Shown here: positions 25,683 to 33,227 of the stretch, piece by piece
Layout of the letters: the number at the start of each line of letters is the position of its first letter
Numbering within the stretch: the stretch's first letter is position 1
NCBI GenBank assembly: GCA_947494715.1
Contig: CANLWG010000006.1
Location: 1-64,000 of the forward strand
Direction of reading: 5' to 3'
Length of the DNA stretch: 64,000 nt
DNA from: an uncultured Flavobacteriaceae bacterium
GTDB lineage: Bacteria; Bacteroidota; Bacteroidia; Flavobacteriales; Flavobacteriaceae
Notes under the pieces: generated by a model
Seen by the model: only the letters and a program-made list of their open reading frames with translations
Told to the model about the DNA's origin: nothing
Database searches by the model: none
Made by a program: the position numbers and the translations under genes

Positions 25683-26885
25683 ATGGAAACGAATATATCG
25701 AATAGAAGAGCCCTCATTGCCTTGGCAATAGGAGGTTTTGGTATCGGATTAACGGAATTCGTAATTATGGGAATTCTGCCGGATGTGGCCCAAGGGTTGA
25801 ATATCACAATACCACAAGCAGGTCATGCAATAGCAGCTTATGCGTTGGGTGTTGTAATAGGAGCACCGTTGTTTACCAAAATTGGCGGAAAGATGGATTC
25901 TCAAAAGACGCTGCTGCTTTTAATGGCATGGTTCGCGTTGTTCAATAGTTTGTACGGCCTTGCGGAAAACTACGTAACGCTCCTGATTTCAAGATTTTTA
26001 TCCGGTCTTCCCCATGGAGCATTCTTTGGTATTGGTGCCGTAGTTGCTGGTAGATTGGCGAAAACCGGTAAGATTGCTCAAGCCATAGCCGTTATGTTTT
26101 CAGGTCTTACGATTGCCAACGTAATCGGAGTACCGATAGGTACATATATTGGTCATCACTACGATTGGAGAGCCTCTTTCTATATGGTCGGAATTGTAGG
26201 ATTGATCACTATGGCCAGCATATATCTTTGGATGCCCAAATTACCGCAGTTACCCCCTATTGTTAAATCTGATGAGAATAAAGGTCTTAAAAACAAGGAA
26301 CTATGGGCCCTAATTTTGCTGACTACTATAGGGACAGGTGGTTTTTTTGCTTGGTACAGTTATATTGCTCCTCTAATAACCGAAGTGGCGGGATTGGAAA
26401 ACTATATGGTAGGTTATGCTATGATACTTGCAGGACTCGGAATGGTCATGGGCAACTTTATCGGGGCAAAAATGGCGGAATGGTTTTCACCTCTAAAAGC
26501 TGTGGCCATTAGTTTGTCCATTATGGTGGGGTTGTTGTTAATCAATGCCATAGTCGCAATGAATCCCTATGCTATTTTGACGATGACGTTTTTAATAGGT
26601 ACGGCATCATTTACTGTTGCGACCCCTATTCAAATGGCTATTATCAACGCATCCAAGGGATCGGAAATGCTGGGTTCTTCAATGAATCAAAGTGCCTTTA
26701 ACATGGGCAACGCCTCTGGTGCTTATTTGGCTGGATTACCTATAGCTTACGGTCATGGAATCGTATACTCGGGATTGGTAGGTGCGGTGTTGGCTGCTAT
26801 AGGCGTAGGCATTGCCTTGGGGATATTGGTATATAGGCGACAAAAAGCCAAACAGTACAAAAAGCTGACCTATCACCCACAATAA
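25683..26885 (+). CDS. Major facilitator superfamily exporter (AraJ/DHA1-like)
   Basis: A 400-residue protein with twelve hydrophobic segments. The opening LAIGGFGIGLTEFVIMGILP and the following GHAIAAYALGVVIGAPL are typical of the AraJ-like drug:H+ antiporter-1 branch. The motif-A-like loop is KIGGKMDSQKTLLLLM, and helix 4 carries RFLSGLPHGAFFGIGAVVAG. These transporters export sugars, arabinosides, purines or drugs, and the substrate cannot be predicted. It stands alone on the plus strand, converging with the leu region. Family certainty is high. Confidence 0.88.
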   Translation: METNISNRRALIALAIGGFGIGLTEFVIMGILPDVAQGLNITIPQAGHAIAAYALGVVIGAPLFTKIGGKMDSQKTLLLLMAWFALFNSLYGLAENYVTLLISRFLSGLPHGAFFGIGAVVAGRLAKTGKIAQAIAVMFSGLTIANVIGVPIGTYIGHHYDWRASFYMVGIVGLITMASIYLWMPKLPQLPPIVKSDENKGLKNKELWALILLTTIGTGGFFAWYSYIAPLITEVAGLENYMVGYAMILAGLGMVMGNFIGAKMAEWFSPLKAVAISLSIMVGLLLINAIVAMNPYAILTMTFLIGTASFTVATPIQMAIINASKGSEMLGSSMNQSAFNMGNASGAYLAGLPIAYGHGIVYSGLVGAVLAAIGVGIALGILVYRRQKAKQYKKLTYHPQ

Positions 26886-26902
26886 AAAATTTGAGCAATT
26901 AG

Positions 26903-26937
26903 AAAAAAGACCCCAAACCATTTAGAATGCTTTGGGG
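26903..26937 (-). terminator. Terminator of the leftward leu/lipoprotein transcript
   Basis: Read on the minus strand, a stem (CCCCAAA/TTTGGGG, 26931-26937 with 26911-26917, extendable to ten pairs) is followed by a T-run corresponding to 26903-26908. It lies just past the displaced leuB 3' fragment, as expected if this was the original end of the leu operon. Confidence 0.75.
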
Positions 26938-26991
26938 CCTCCACCAACTAGTTATCGGTTTTGTTTGAGATTGTAGTTATAGTTATGCCAA

Positions 26992-27078
26992 TCAAATATT
27001 CTTCGCCAGCCAATCGCCCACTTCACTAGTTTTATGAGCTTTGCCACCATCGGCTAGATGTTGGGCTACGATTCCATA
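26992..27078 (-). pseudogene. Displaced 3' fragment of a second leuB copy
   Basis: On the minus strand, 27078-26992 encodes YGIVAQHLADGGKAHKTSEV then GDWLAKNI and a stop. The C-terminus of the intact LeuB (28930-29985) is GIVTEDLEDGGKAYKTSEV then GNWLASNV. About 19 of 27 positions are identical, in the same order and with the stop at the same place. The fragment has no start and begins three bases after the stop of the lipoprotein gene at 27082. It is followed by the terminator. It is too diverged for a fresh local duplication. It reads as the old leuB end left behind when incoming DNA supplied a new one. Confidence 0.85.
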
Positions 27079-27081
27079 TAT

Positions 27082-27894
27082 TTATTTATCGTCCCAGGGC
27101 CAAAAGGGGATTCCTTTGTATGAATAATATTCAACTTCTCCATTTGGCAAAATGGCTTTTGACGTCAAACCATCATTATTAAGATTGTATTCATATGTTT
27201 CAAGATTAGATTCCGTCATTTTGGTAAGAACATTATTTGAATTAAAATACTTGGAATCAGGAAGCTCTTGCAATTCAAATATGAACCACTCAAAACCCTG
27301 CCAAGGATTGTTCAGGGAGTCATAAGTGAAATTTTCAACTTCATACAAACTGGGGTCACCACTGTTCGCGGTGCTGTCGTATTTATACTTGGATAGCCTA
27401 GTTACGTTTCCGGAATCATTAACTTGGTACTCCCCAAGCTCAAGGTTCTGGAGAGAATCTCCATCTTTGTATTGCAACATCACATTTATTGCCGCTGGTG
27501 TGTAATCAAAATACCAAATGTCAGCACGATTACTCCCATAGAACCTTTGAAGCTCTTTTATTTTTCCATTCTTAAAAAAGAATTTCATTTGAGGTCTATT
27601 TAAAGAAAGATGGGTTAAAACAATAGTGTCCGCAACATTACTCAATTCATATGTATTAAATCCGGCGTCAAAATTATTAGTGCCTTCTTTATATTTGCCA
27701 AACTGTATTAAAAACACTTCTCCTTGAATATAAGTCAGCTTGAATGCATGGTCCTTATAATATCGTATTCCCTTTACCTTGGAATTTGTTAAAAGCTCTA
27801 AATCAGCATTAGACTCTTTTTCCTTTGAACAACAAAAAAGTATTAAAAGGATGTACCCTCTAGTGAGTATTTTCAAGAATCTGGGGTTTGGCAT
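27082..27894 (-). CDS. Lipoprotein of unknown function, paralogue 2 of a tandem pair
   Basis: A 270-residue protein. The N-terminus is a lipoprotein signal (ILTRGYILLILFCCSKEKES, lipobox near residues 19-23). The body is beta-rich and ends in a YD-repeat-like segment (LETYEYNLNNDGLTSKAI, VEYYSYKGIPFWPWD). It is clearly paralogous to the neighbouring lipoprotein: both share NPW(R/Q)GF, PDS(Q/K)YF, YYSY(E/K)G and the C-terminal P-x-W-P-W-D. It lies 57 bases after its paralogue, and its stop is followed almost at once by the displaced leuB fragment. No function is known. The pairing and location suggest a cassette gene. Confidence 0.75.
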   Translation of the reverse strand: MPNPRFLKILTRGYILLILFCCSKEKESNADLELLTNSKVKGIRYYKDHAFKLTYIQGEVFLIQFGKYKEGTNNFDAGFNTYELSNVADTIVLTHLSLNRPQMKFFFKNGKIKELQRFYGSNRADIWYFDYTPAAINVMLQYKDGDSLQNLELGEYQVNDSGNVTRLSKYKYDSTANSGDPSLYEVENFTYDSLNNPWQGFEWFIFELQELPDSKYFNSNNVLTKMTESNLETYEYNLNNDGLTSKAILPNGEVEYYSYKGIPFWPWDDK

Positions 27895-27951
27895 AGAAGG
27901 AAAAATAAAGACTTATTAAATTTTGCTTAAACATTAGAGTGAACCTAAATT

Positions 27952-28812
27952 TTATTCGTCCCAAGGCCATAATGGACAACCCTCATATGAATAATATTGG
28001 ATTTCGTCATCTGAAGAGGTACGTTTAACAGGTAACCCTTGGTCATTATAAGTATATTCGTAGGATTCAAGCGAAACGTAGTCTTCTGCATTATTTTTTG
28101 CGGGTTTTGTTTTTTCAATAGTAAGAATGTTGCTTTTTGAAAAATACTGGCTGTCAGGATAAGATGTCTGTATGAAAAATGGCATATGAAATCCTCGCCA
28201 CGGATTTTTGGAATCGTCGTGAGTTAAAACTTGGGATTCAATCAGGTTTACCTGGGTAGGATTGTTTCTATCATATTCGTGCTTGGAAACACTGATAACA
28301 TTTTCTTGATTATCCAACTGATAATCAGCAAATCCTATGGGATACGTGATTTGACCATTATAATAGTCAAAATTTACCCTAATGTTTTTAGGCATATACT
28401 CAAAAGTCCAAATATTGGTGTTTCCGGTAATATAAACCCTTCTCAATTCGCTCACTTTATTGTTCTTAAACACAATCGTCATAAGTTTAGAGTTTGAAGG
28501 CAAATCGTTTACAAAAATAGTATCTGCTTTATAGGACAATCCAAAATCGATGCCTCCAAATTCATCTGAAAATTCATTTGTATCCGTTATATGGCCCGCA
28601 TCGACCCTAATAAGTTTGCCAGTGTATTCATGAAACAACTTATAGGTCTTTGTACTGGAATGGCGGATAAAAACCGGCACTCCACATTGATCGTCTGCGA
28701 ACTCTTCACCTTTTTTTTCCGAATCGTCGTTTTTGCTACAACTGAAAATAGCAAATAAAAAAAGTACAGGTATTACTTTGAATTTTTTGGTAGAAAAGAG
28801 TGGGGGGATCAT
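27952..28812 (-). CDS. Lipoprotein of unknown function, paralogue 1 of a tandem pair
   Basis: A 286-residue protein with a clear lipoprotein signal (FKVIPVLFLFAIFSCSKNDD, Cys near residue 25) and an Asp/Glu-rich stretch after the Cys that suits surface or outer-membrane sorting. The C-terminal part has YD-like beta units: LESYEYTYNDQGLPVKRTS and IQYYSYEGCPLWPWDE. It shares most motifs with the next gene leftward, so the pair arose by tandem duplication followed by divergence. It lies 117 bases after the intact leuB stop, on the same strand. Function unknown. Confidence 0.75.
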   Translation of the reverse strand: MIPPLFSTKKFKVIPVLFLFAIFSCSKNDDSEKKGEEFADDQCGVPVFIRHSSTKTYKLFHEYTGKLIRVDAGHITDTNEFSDEFGGIDFGLSYKADTIFVNDLPSNSKLMTIVFKNNKVSELRRVYITGNTNIWTFEYMPKNIRVNFDYYNGQITYPIGFADYQLDNQENVISVSKHEYDRNNPTQVNLIESQVLTHDDSKNPWRGFHMPFFIQTSYPDSQYFSKSNILTIEKTKPAKNNAEDYVSLESYEYTYNDQGLPVKRTSSDDEIQYYSYEGCPLWPWDE

Positions 28813-28929
28813 TTGAGAAATTAGGATTATTGGTTATTTGGAATATTTGGATGTTAACAAGTCTAGATATAAAACAAGAAATGGTTTTATTTATTGCTTT
28901 TTTGTACAAACTTTACAACGGCAACAGAA

Positions 28930-29985
28930 CTAAACGTTGCTTGCCAACCAGTTACCCACTTCACTGGTCTTATAGGCTTTGCCACCATCCTCCAGATCCT
29001 CTGTCACGATGCCCTCCGCCAAAGATTTATTTACTACATCCCGAATGGCTTGGGCTTCCTTGGTCAGATCAAAATCCTCAAAAAGCATGGCCGCTGAAAG
29101 TACCGTAGCCAAGGGATTTGCAATATCCTGTCCTGCTGCTTGTGGATAGGAACCATGAATAGGCTCATATAGGGAGACTTTGCTTCCTACAGATGAAGAG
29201 GGCATTAAGCCCATTGAACCTGATATTACGGAAGCTTCGTCCGTTAAAATATCACCAAAAAGGTTGGCCGTAATGATTACGTCGTAAGCCTTGGGCCATT
29301 GTACCAAGCGCATGGCCACCGCATCCACGAACTCGTAGGACACTTCTACCTCCGGATAATCCTTTTCCATGGCCTGTACCGTCTCCCGCCATAAACGGGA
29401 GGATTCCAGAACATTGGCCTTATCCACGCAGCACAATTTTTTAGAACGCTTCATGGCCATTTCAAAACCCTTTTTGGCCAAGCGTTGAATTTCAAAACGT
29501 TGGTAAGTCATCGTATCAAAAGCGGTATCTCCGTTATCCTTTCGTCCTCGTTCCCCAAAATATACGCCTCCGGTAAGCTCCCTTAATATAATCAAATCCG
29601 TTCCCTCTATCCGATCTCGTTTCAAGGGGGATTTGTCAATTAAGGATGGAAACGTAAATGTGGGCCTAACATTGGCAAAGAGCCCTAGTTTTTGACGCAT
29701 TTTCAGCAAGCCCTGTTCCGGTCGAACTTTGGCCGATGGATCATTATCAAATTTAGGATGCCCAATTGCACCGAATAGAACGGCATCCGAGTTGGCACAG
29801 ATTTCATGGGTTTCGTCCGGGTAGGGCTCCCCAACGGTATCAATGGCGATTGCTCCGGTGAGCGCCGGCGTCCAATTGATTTCATGATTGTATTTCTCTG
29901 CAATGGCATCGCACACTTTTACAGCTTGATCTATTACTTCTGGGCCGATACCGTCCCCGGCCAAAAGGGCTATGTTTAATTTCAT
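28930..29985 (-). CDS. leuB: 3-isopropylmalate dehydrogenase
   Basis: A 351-residue NAD-dependent decarboxylating dehydrogenase of leucine synthesis. In the citramalate route the same enzyme also acts on erythro-3-methylmalate. Motifs are LLAGDGIGPEVIDQAVK at the N-terminus, GAIGHPKFDNDP, the substrate-binding LRELTGGVYFGERG, the Lys in CCVDKANVLESSRLWR, and the metal site DILTDEASVISGS. It has the normal length with an intact C-terminus. The start is followed upstream (37 bases) by the SnoaL-like gene. Its 3' end seems to have been replaced: a divergent second copy of the last 28 codons lies 1.9 kb further on, beyond two lipoprotein genes. Confidence 0.95.
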   Translation of the reverse strand: MKLNIALLAGDGIGPEVIDQAVKVCDAIAEKYNHEINWTPALTGAIAIDTVGEPYPDETHEICANSDAVLFGAIGHPKFDNDPSAKVRPEQGLLKMRQKLGLFANVRPTFTFPSLIDKSPLKRDRIEGTDLIILRELTGGVYFGERGRKDNGDTAFDTMTYQRFEIQRLAKKGFEMAMKRSKKLCCVDKANVLESSRLWRETVQAMEKDYPEVEVSYEFVDAVAMRLVQWPKAYDVIITANLFGDILTDEASVISGSMGLMPSSSVGSKVSLYEPIHGSYPQAAGQDIANPLATVLSAAMLFEDFDLTKEAQAIRDVVNKSLAEGIVTEDLEDGGKAYKTSEVGNWLASNV

Positions 29986-30022
29986 TCTTTTTATTTTATA
30001 CTTTAGGTTTGGTTCAATTTAT

Positions 30023-30541
30023 TTAGGAGTATAATTTCGAGAAAAAGGCATCTACCACATGCTGGTTCTCAGGAAAATTATGTACTTCCACAATTCTATT
30101 GTTTTCTATTTTCCAAAGCAGACAGGACATTGCATTTAAATTCTCCCCTGTTTCAAGGTTGCTCCAATTTTTATGGCAATCGATGACATAACTATCGTTT
30201 ACGCCCATCACAATTGGCTCTGCTTTAAATGCTGCTTTGTTGAGCTTTTGAAAAAACCGTAATACTTCACCCACACCCTTCTTTGTTCCTCTTAATGGAT
30301 GCTGCCCGGGGATATGCCATTTAATATCTTTGGCAAGTATATTTTTTATACTATCAATATCGTTTTTGCCATAAGCTTCGAAAAAACTATTGATCAATGT
30401 CAAGTTGGGGTGTGATTGTAACATAAAATTGAATTTCTGTTTATCTATTTGAGTATTGAACATACCATTTATGGTATTCGTTCCCAGTACGACCCCTCCG
30501 GAAGCCCATAGTGCCTTTTCCGTAAAATCACGTCGATTCAT
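30023..30541 (-). CDS. SnoaL/NTF2-like exported protein within the leu operon
   Basis: A 172-residue protein. The N-terminus MNRRDFTEKALWASGGVVLG is a twin-arginine-type signal. Residues about 45-165 follow the SnoaL/NTF2 fold pattern: NLTLINSFFEAYGKNDIDSI, DIKWHIPGQHPLRGTKKGV and IVEVHNFPENQHVVDAFF. NTF2-fold proteins are cyclases, isomerases, dehydratases or simple binding proteins, and the substrate is unknown. It lies between leuA/cimA (36 bases) and leuB (37 bases) on the same strand, so it is co-transcribed. It has no recognised role in leucine synthesis and is the second foreign gene in this operon. Confidence 0.8.
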   Translation of the reverse strand: MNRRDFTEKALWASGGVVLGTNTINGMFNTQIDKQKFNFMLQSHPNLTLINSFFEAYGKNDIDSIKNILAKDIKWHIPGQHPLRGTKKGVGEVLRFFQKLNKAAFKAEPIVMGVNDSYVIDCHKNWSNLETGENLNAMSCLLWKIENNRIVEVHNFPENQHVVDAFFSKLYS

Positions 30542-30577
30542 TGCTTGTTCGATGATTTTGTTTTAGATATAGGACTA

Positions 30578-32095
30578 TCAGATTATATTCAACATCTTTT
30601 CGGTAGCCTTAATGGCCGAGACCGTCTGATCGGAATCCAATCCCCGTGTGGTAAAGTCGGTGTTATTATCATGCCAGGTGATGATGGTCTCACAAAGGGC
30701 ATCGGAATTACTTCCGGGCGGAATACGCACGGCATAGTCTACCAGTTTGGGTAAATCAATCTTTTCAGAACGGTAGACTTTGCGCAACGCATTCATAAAG
30801 GCATCAAATTGTCCATCACCTTGTGCGTTTTCCTCATAGGTTTTTCCATTAAGCTCGACCAAAACAGTGGTAGAGGGCTTTAGTCCCTTGGAATGGGTGA
30901 GTACATAAGATTTAACAAAGACTTTTTGCTGAAAGGTATCGCTGGCCAGAACATCGGAGATTATATAAGGTAAATCTTCCTTGGTTACTTTCTCTTTTTT
31001 ATCTCCCAATTCAATAATTCGAGCAGTAACTTTCTTAAGTTCTTCATCGTTCAGGGTGAGTCCCAGCTCTTGTAGGTTTTTTTGGATGTTCGCCTTGCCC
31101 GAGGTTTTTCCCAAGGCATATTTTCGCTTTCGACCGAATCGCTCAGGCAATAAATTATTAAAGTATAGATTATTTTTACTATCCCCATCAGCATGTATTC
31201 CAGCAGTTTGCGTAAAAACATTATCACCTACAATAGGTTTGTTCGCCGGTATACCAAAACCGGTAAAAGCGGATACCAATTTACTTACCTTGAACAAAGA
31301 GGATTCGTTAATCGAGATTTCCACTTCTGGTAAAAAATCGTTGATTACTGCCACCGCGCTGGCCATTGGTGCATTACCGGCCCGTTCCCCCATTCCGTTG
31401 ACGGTAAGGTGCAGTCCATGGCAACCCGCCTTAACTGCTTCCATGATATTGGAAACGCCTAAATCGTAATCGTTATGACCATGGAAATCTATATGGAAAT
31501 TTGGATAGCGCTCCAAAATTTCGGATAAATAGTTAAAGGTCTCCCTATAGGTAAGGATGCCCAATGTATCTGGAAGCAATAGTTTTTTTATAGGTTGTGT
31601 GGCCAAAAAATCCAGATATTGAAATACATATTCTTTGGAATTCCGCATGCCATTGCTCCAATCCTCCAAATATACATTGGTCGTTACACCTTGTTTTTGG
31701 GCCAATTCAAAAACGGTTGCGATATCGGCAAAATGCTGTTCGGGCGTTTTCTTTAGCTGGTGTGTTAGATGGTTCAGAGATCCCTTGGTCAATAAATTCT
31801 GGACTTTTGCACCGGCTTGTTCCATCCATTTTAGCGAGACACCACCGTCTACAAAAGTAAGTACCTCAATACGGTCCAGGTAATTTTCTGAGGCTGCCCA
31901 TTCCGTTATCTGTTTTACGGCTTCCAATTCCCCTTCGGATACCCGGGCAGATGCCACCTCTATACGGTCTACCTTGAGTTCATCCAACAGTAATTTGGCC
32001 AAAGTCAATTTCTCCGATGCTGAAAAGGATACCCCAGAAGTTTGTTCCCCGTCCCGTAGCGTGGTATCCATTATTTCCAGTTTTCTCTTCCCCAT
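30578..32095 (-). CDS. 2-isopropylmalate/citramalate synthase family enzyme, probably CimA-type
   Basis: A 505-residue acyl-CoA condensing enzyme. The catalytic barrel has TTLRDGEQTSGVSFSASEK (Arg14 region), the metal site FHGHNDYDLGVSN and NGMGERAGN. The C-terminal LeuA-type allosteric domain ends ATEKMLNII. As I recall it, the protein resembles Leptospira interrogans citramalate synthase along its whole length (VDRIEVASARVSEGELEAV, NLLTKGSLNHL, VYLEDWSNGMRNS). The three residues that shape the pyruvate methyl pocket there (Leu, Leu, Tyr) appear here in RIEVL, NLL and VYL. It may therefore use pyruvate (isoleucine route) rather than, or as well as, 2-oxoisovalerate (leucine route). It lies between leuD and the SnoaL-like gene. 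Family assignment is certain, specificity inferred. Confidence 0.85.
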   Translation of the reverse strand: MGKRKLEIMDTTLRDGEQTSGVSFSASEKLTLAKLLLDELKVDRIEVASARVSEGELEAVKQITEWAASENYLDRIEVLTFVDGGVSLKWMEQAGAKVQNLLTKGSLNHLTHQLKKTPEQHFADIATVFELAQKQGVTTNVYLEDWSNGMRNSKEYVFQYLDFLATQPIKKLLLPDTLGILTYRETFNYLSEILERYPNFHIDFHGHNDYDLGVSNIMEAVKAGCHGLHLTVNGMGERAGNAPMASAVAVINDFLPEVEISINESSLFKVSKLVSAFTGFGIPANKPIVGDNVFTQTAGIHADGDSKNNLYFNNLLPERFGRKRKYALGKTSGKANIQKNLQELGLTLNDEELKKVTARIIELGDKKEKVTKEDLPYIISDVLASDTFQQKVFVKSYVLTHSKGLKPSTTVLVELNGKTYEENAQGDGQFDAFMNALRKVYRSEKIDLPKLVDYAVRIPPGSNSDALCETIITWHDNNTDFTTRGLDSDQTVSAIKATEKMLNII

Positions 32096-32194
32096 TTTTC
32101 TTTGTATTTCTGTCTTTGCGAGCGAAGCGTGGTAATCTTTCTAATCTTCTAATGGATTCAGCAGATTTCCAGGCATAATCTTGGGTACACCATG

Positions 32195-32791
32195 CTATAA
32201 GGGCCTATTCATCGCGAATTCCCGAATCTGTTCCTCGATGTTCAACAGATAATCAATATCATCAAAACCATTCAGCATATTGTCCTTCTTATAGACATTT
32301 ATATCAAAACTTTCATGTTCGCCTGTTTCAAGAATTGTAATTGTCTGTTCAGAAAGATTTACTTCTATTTGGGTATTGGGGTCGGCTTCAACGGCCTGGA
32401 ATATTTTTTGCAAGAATTCTGGACTTACCTGAACCGGTAGTACCCCAATATTAAGGCAGTTATTGCGAAATATATCGGCAAAAAAGCTTGAGACTACACA
32501 TCGAAAACCATAGTCGTAAATGGCCCAGGCCGCATGCTCACGGGAAGAACCTGATCCAAAATTTTTACCACCAACCAATATGCGTCCGCTGTATTTTGGA
32601 TTGTTCAACACGAAATCATTTTTCGGGCTATTGTCGGAATTATATCGCCAATCCCGAAATAGGTTGTCCCCAAACCCCTTGCGTTCCGTTGCTTTAAGGA
32701 ATCGCGCTGGAATTATCTGATCAGTATCCACATTCTCTATAGGAAGTGGTACTGCCGATGTTGTAAGTATATTGAATTTGTCGTATGCCAT
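32195..32791 (-). CDS. leuD: 3-isopropylmalate dehydratase, small subunit
   Basis: A 198-residue swivelling domain of the aconitase superfamily that pairs with LeuC. Motifs are IENVDTDQIIPARFLKATER at the N-terminus, GRILVGGKNFGSGSSREHA (substrate-contacting loop) and SSFFADIFRNNCLNIGVLPV. The length is normal. In a citramalate pathway, LeuCD also isomerise citramalate. It is separated from leuC by the four-helix-bundle gene at 32841-33188; leuC and leuD are usually adjacent. Confidence 0.95.
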   Translation of the reverse strand: MAYDKFNILTTSAVPLPIENVDTDQIIPARFLKATERKGFGDNLFRDWRYNSDNSPKNDFVLNNPKYSGRILVGGKNFGSGSSREHAAWAIYDYGFRCVVSSFFADIFRNNCLNIGVLPVQVSPEFLQKIFQAVEADPNTQIEVNLSEQTITILETGEHESFDINVYKKDNMLNGFDDIDYLLNIEEQIREFAMNRPL

Positions 32792-32840
32792 TTGTTTTTC
32801 GCTGTGCGCATATCGCTTATTGCAATACGCTAATTAATTA

Positions 32841-33188
32841 CTATATTTTGTTGATTAGCCTATTTAGACTCCGTCTTACTCTATTAACGTTATCCTTTAT
32901 ATTTGAATAAACAGATTCTTCTATATAGCCCAAATCTTTGGCAAGAACCGTAAAGTATTCCAATTCACTTGCAGAGCCTTGAGAAATTGTCAAGAAACGT
33001 TTGAATTCCGCGTCCGATTCTCTTCCGCAGCCCTCAGCGATATTGGATGGAATAGAGTAGGCGGCTCTGCGCATTTGACTAGTTATCCCATAAATTTCCT
33101 CTTTTGGAAAACTTTGTGTAAGACTATACATATCTAAAGTCACTTGATGACCCAATTCCCAAACCTTATATTTTCTATAATCTCTCAT
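32841..33188 (-). CDS. Four-helix-bundle protein (23S rRNA intervening-sequence/S23 type)
   Basis: A 115-residue protein of the four-helix-bundle family first seen encoded inside 23S rRNA intervening sequences, and related to the avd accessory protein of diversity-generating retroelements. Family signatures are YRKYKVWELGHQVTLDMYSL, FPKEEIYGITSQMRRAAYSI, PSNIAEGCGRES, EFKRFLTISQGSASELEY. It lies on the leu strand between leuC and leuD with gaps of 39 and 49 bases. The flanks contain GCGC-rich palindromic sequence unlike the AT-rich surroundings (TGTGCGCATATCGC near 32809, CTGCGCTTAGCGTTCTGCGC near 33202). Such genes occur as wandering single-gene cassettes in Bacteroidota. No reverse transcriptase is present, so a retroelement role is unlikely here. 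Confidence 0.88.
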   Translation of the reverse strand: MRDYRKYKVWELGHQVTLDMYSLTQSFPKEEIYGITSQMRRAAYSIPSNIAEGCGRESDAEFKRFLTISQGSASELEYFTVLAKDLGYIEESVYSNIKDNVNRVRRSLNRLINKI

Positions 33189-33227
33189 TATTAAAAATGA
33201 TCTGCGCTTAGCGTTCTGCGCAAAGCT

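Noticed and set aside
32841-33188. Accessory protein (Avd) of a diversity-generating retroelement
   Set aside because: No reverse transcriptase, template repeat or variable repeat is present in the window; the sequence fits the general S23/IVP four-helix family.
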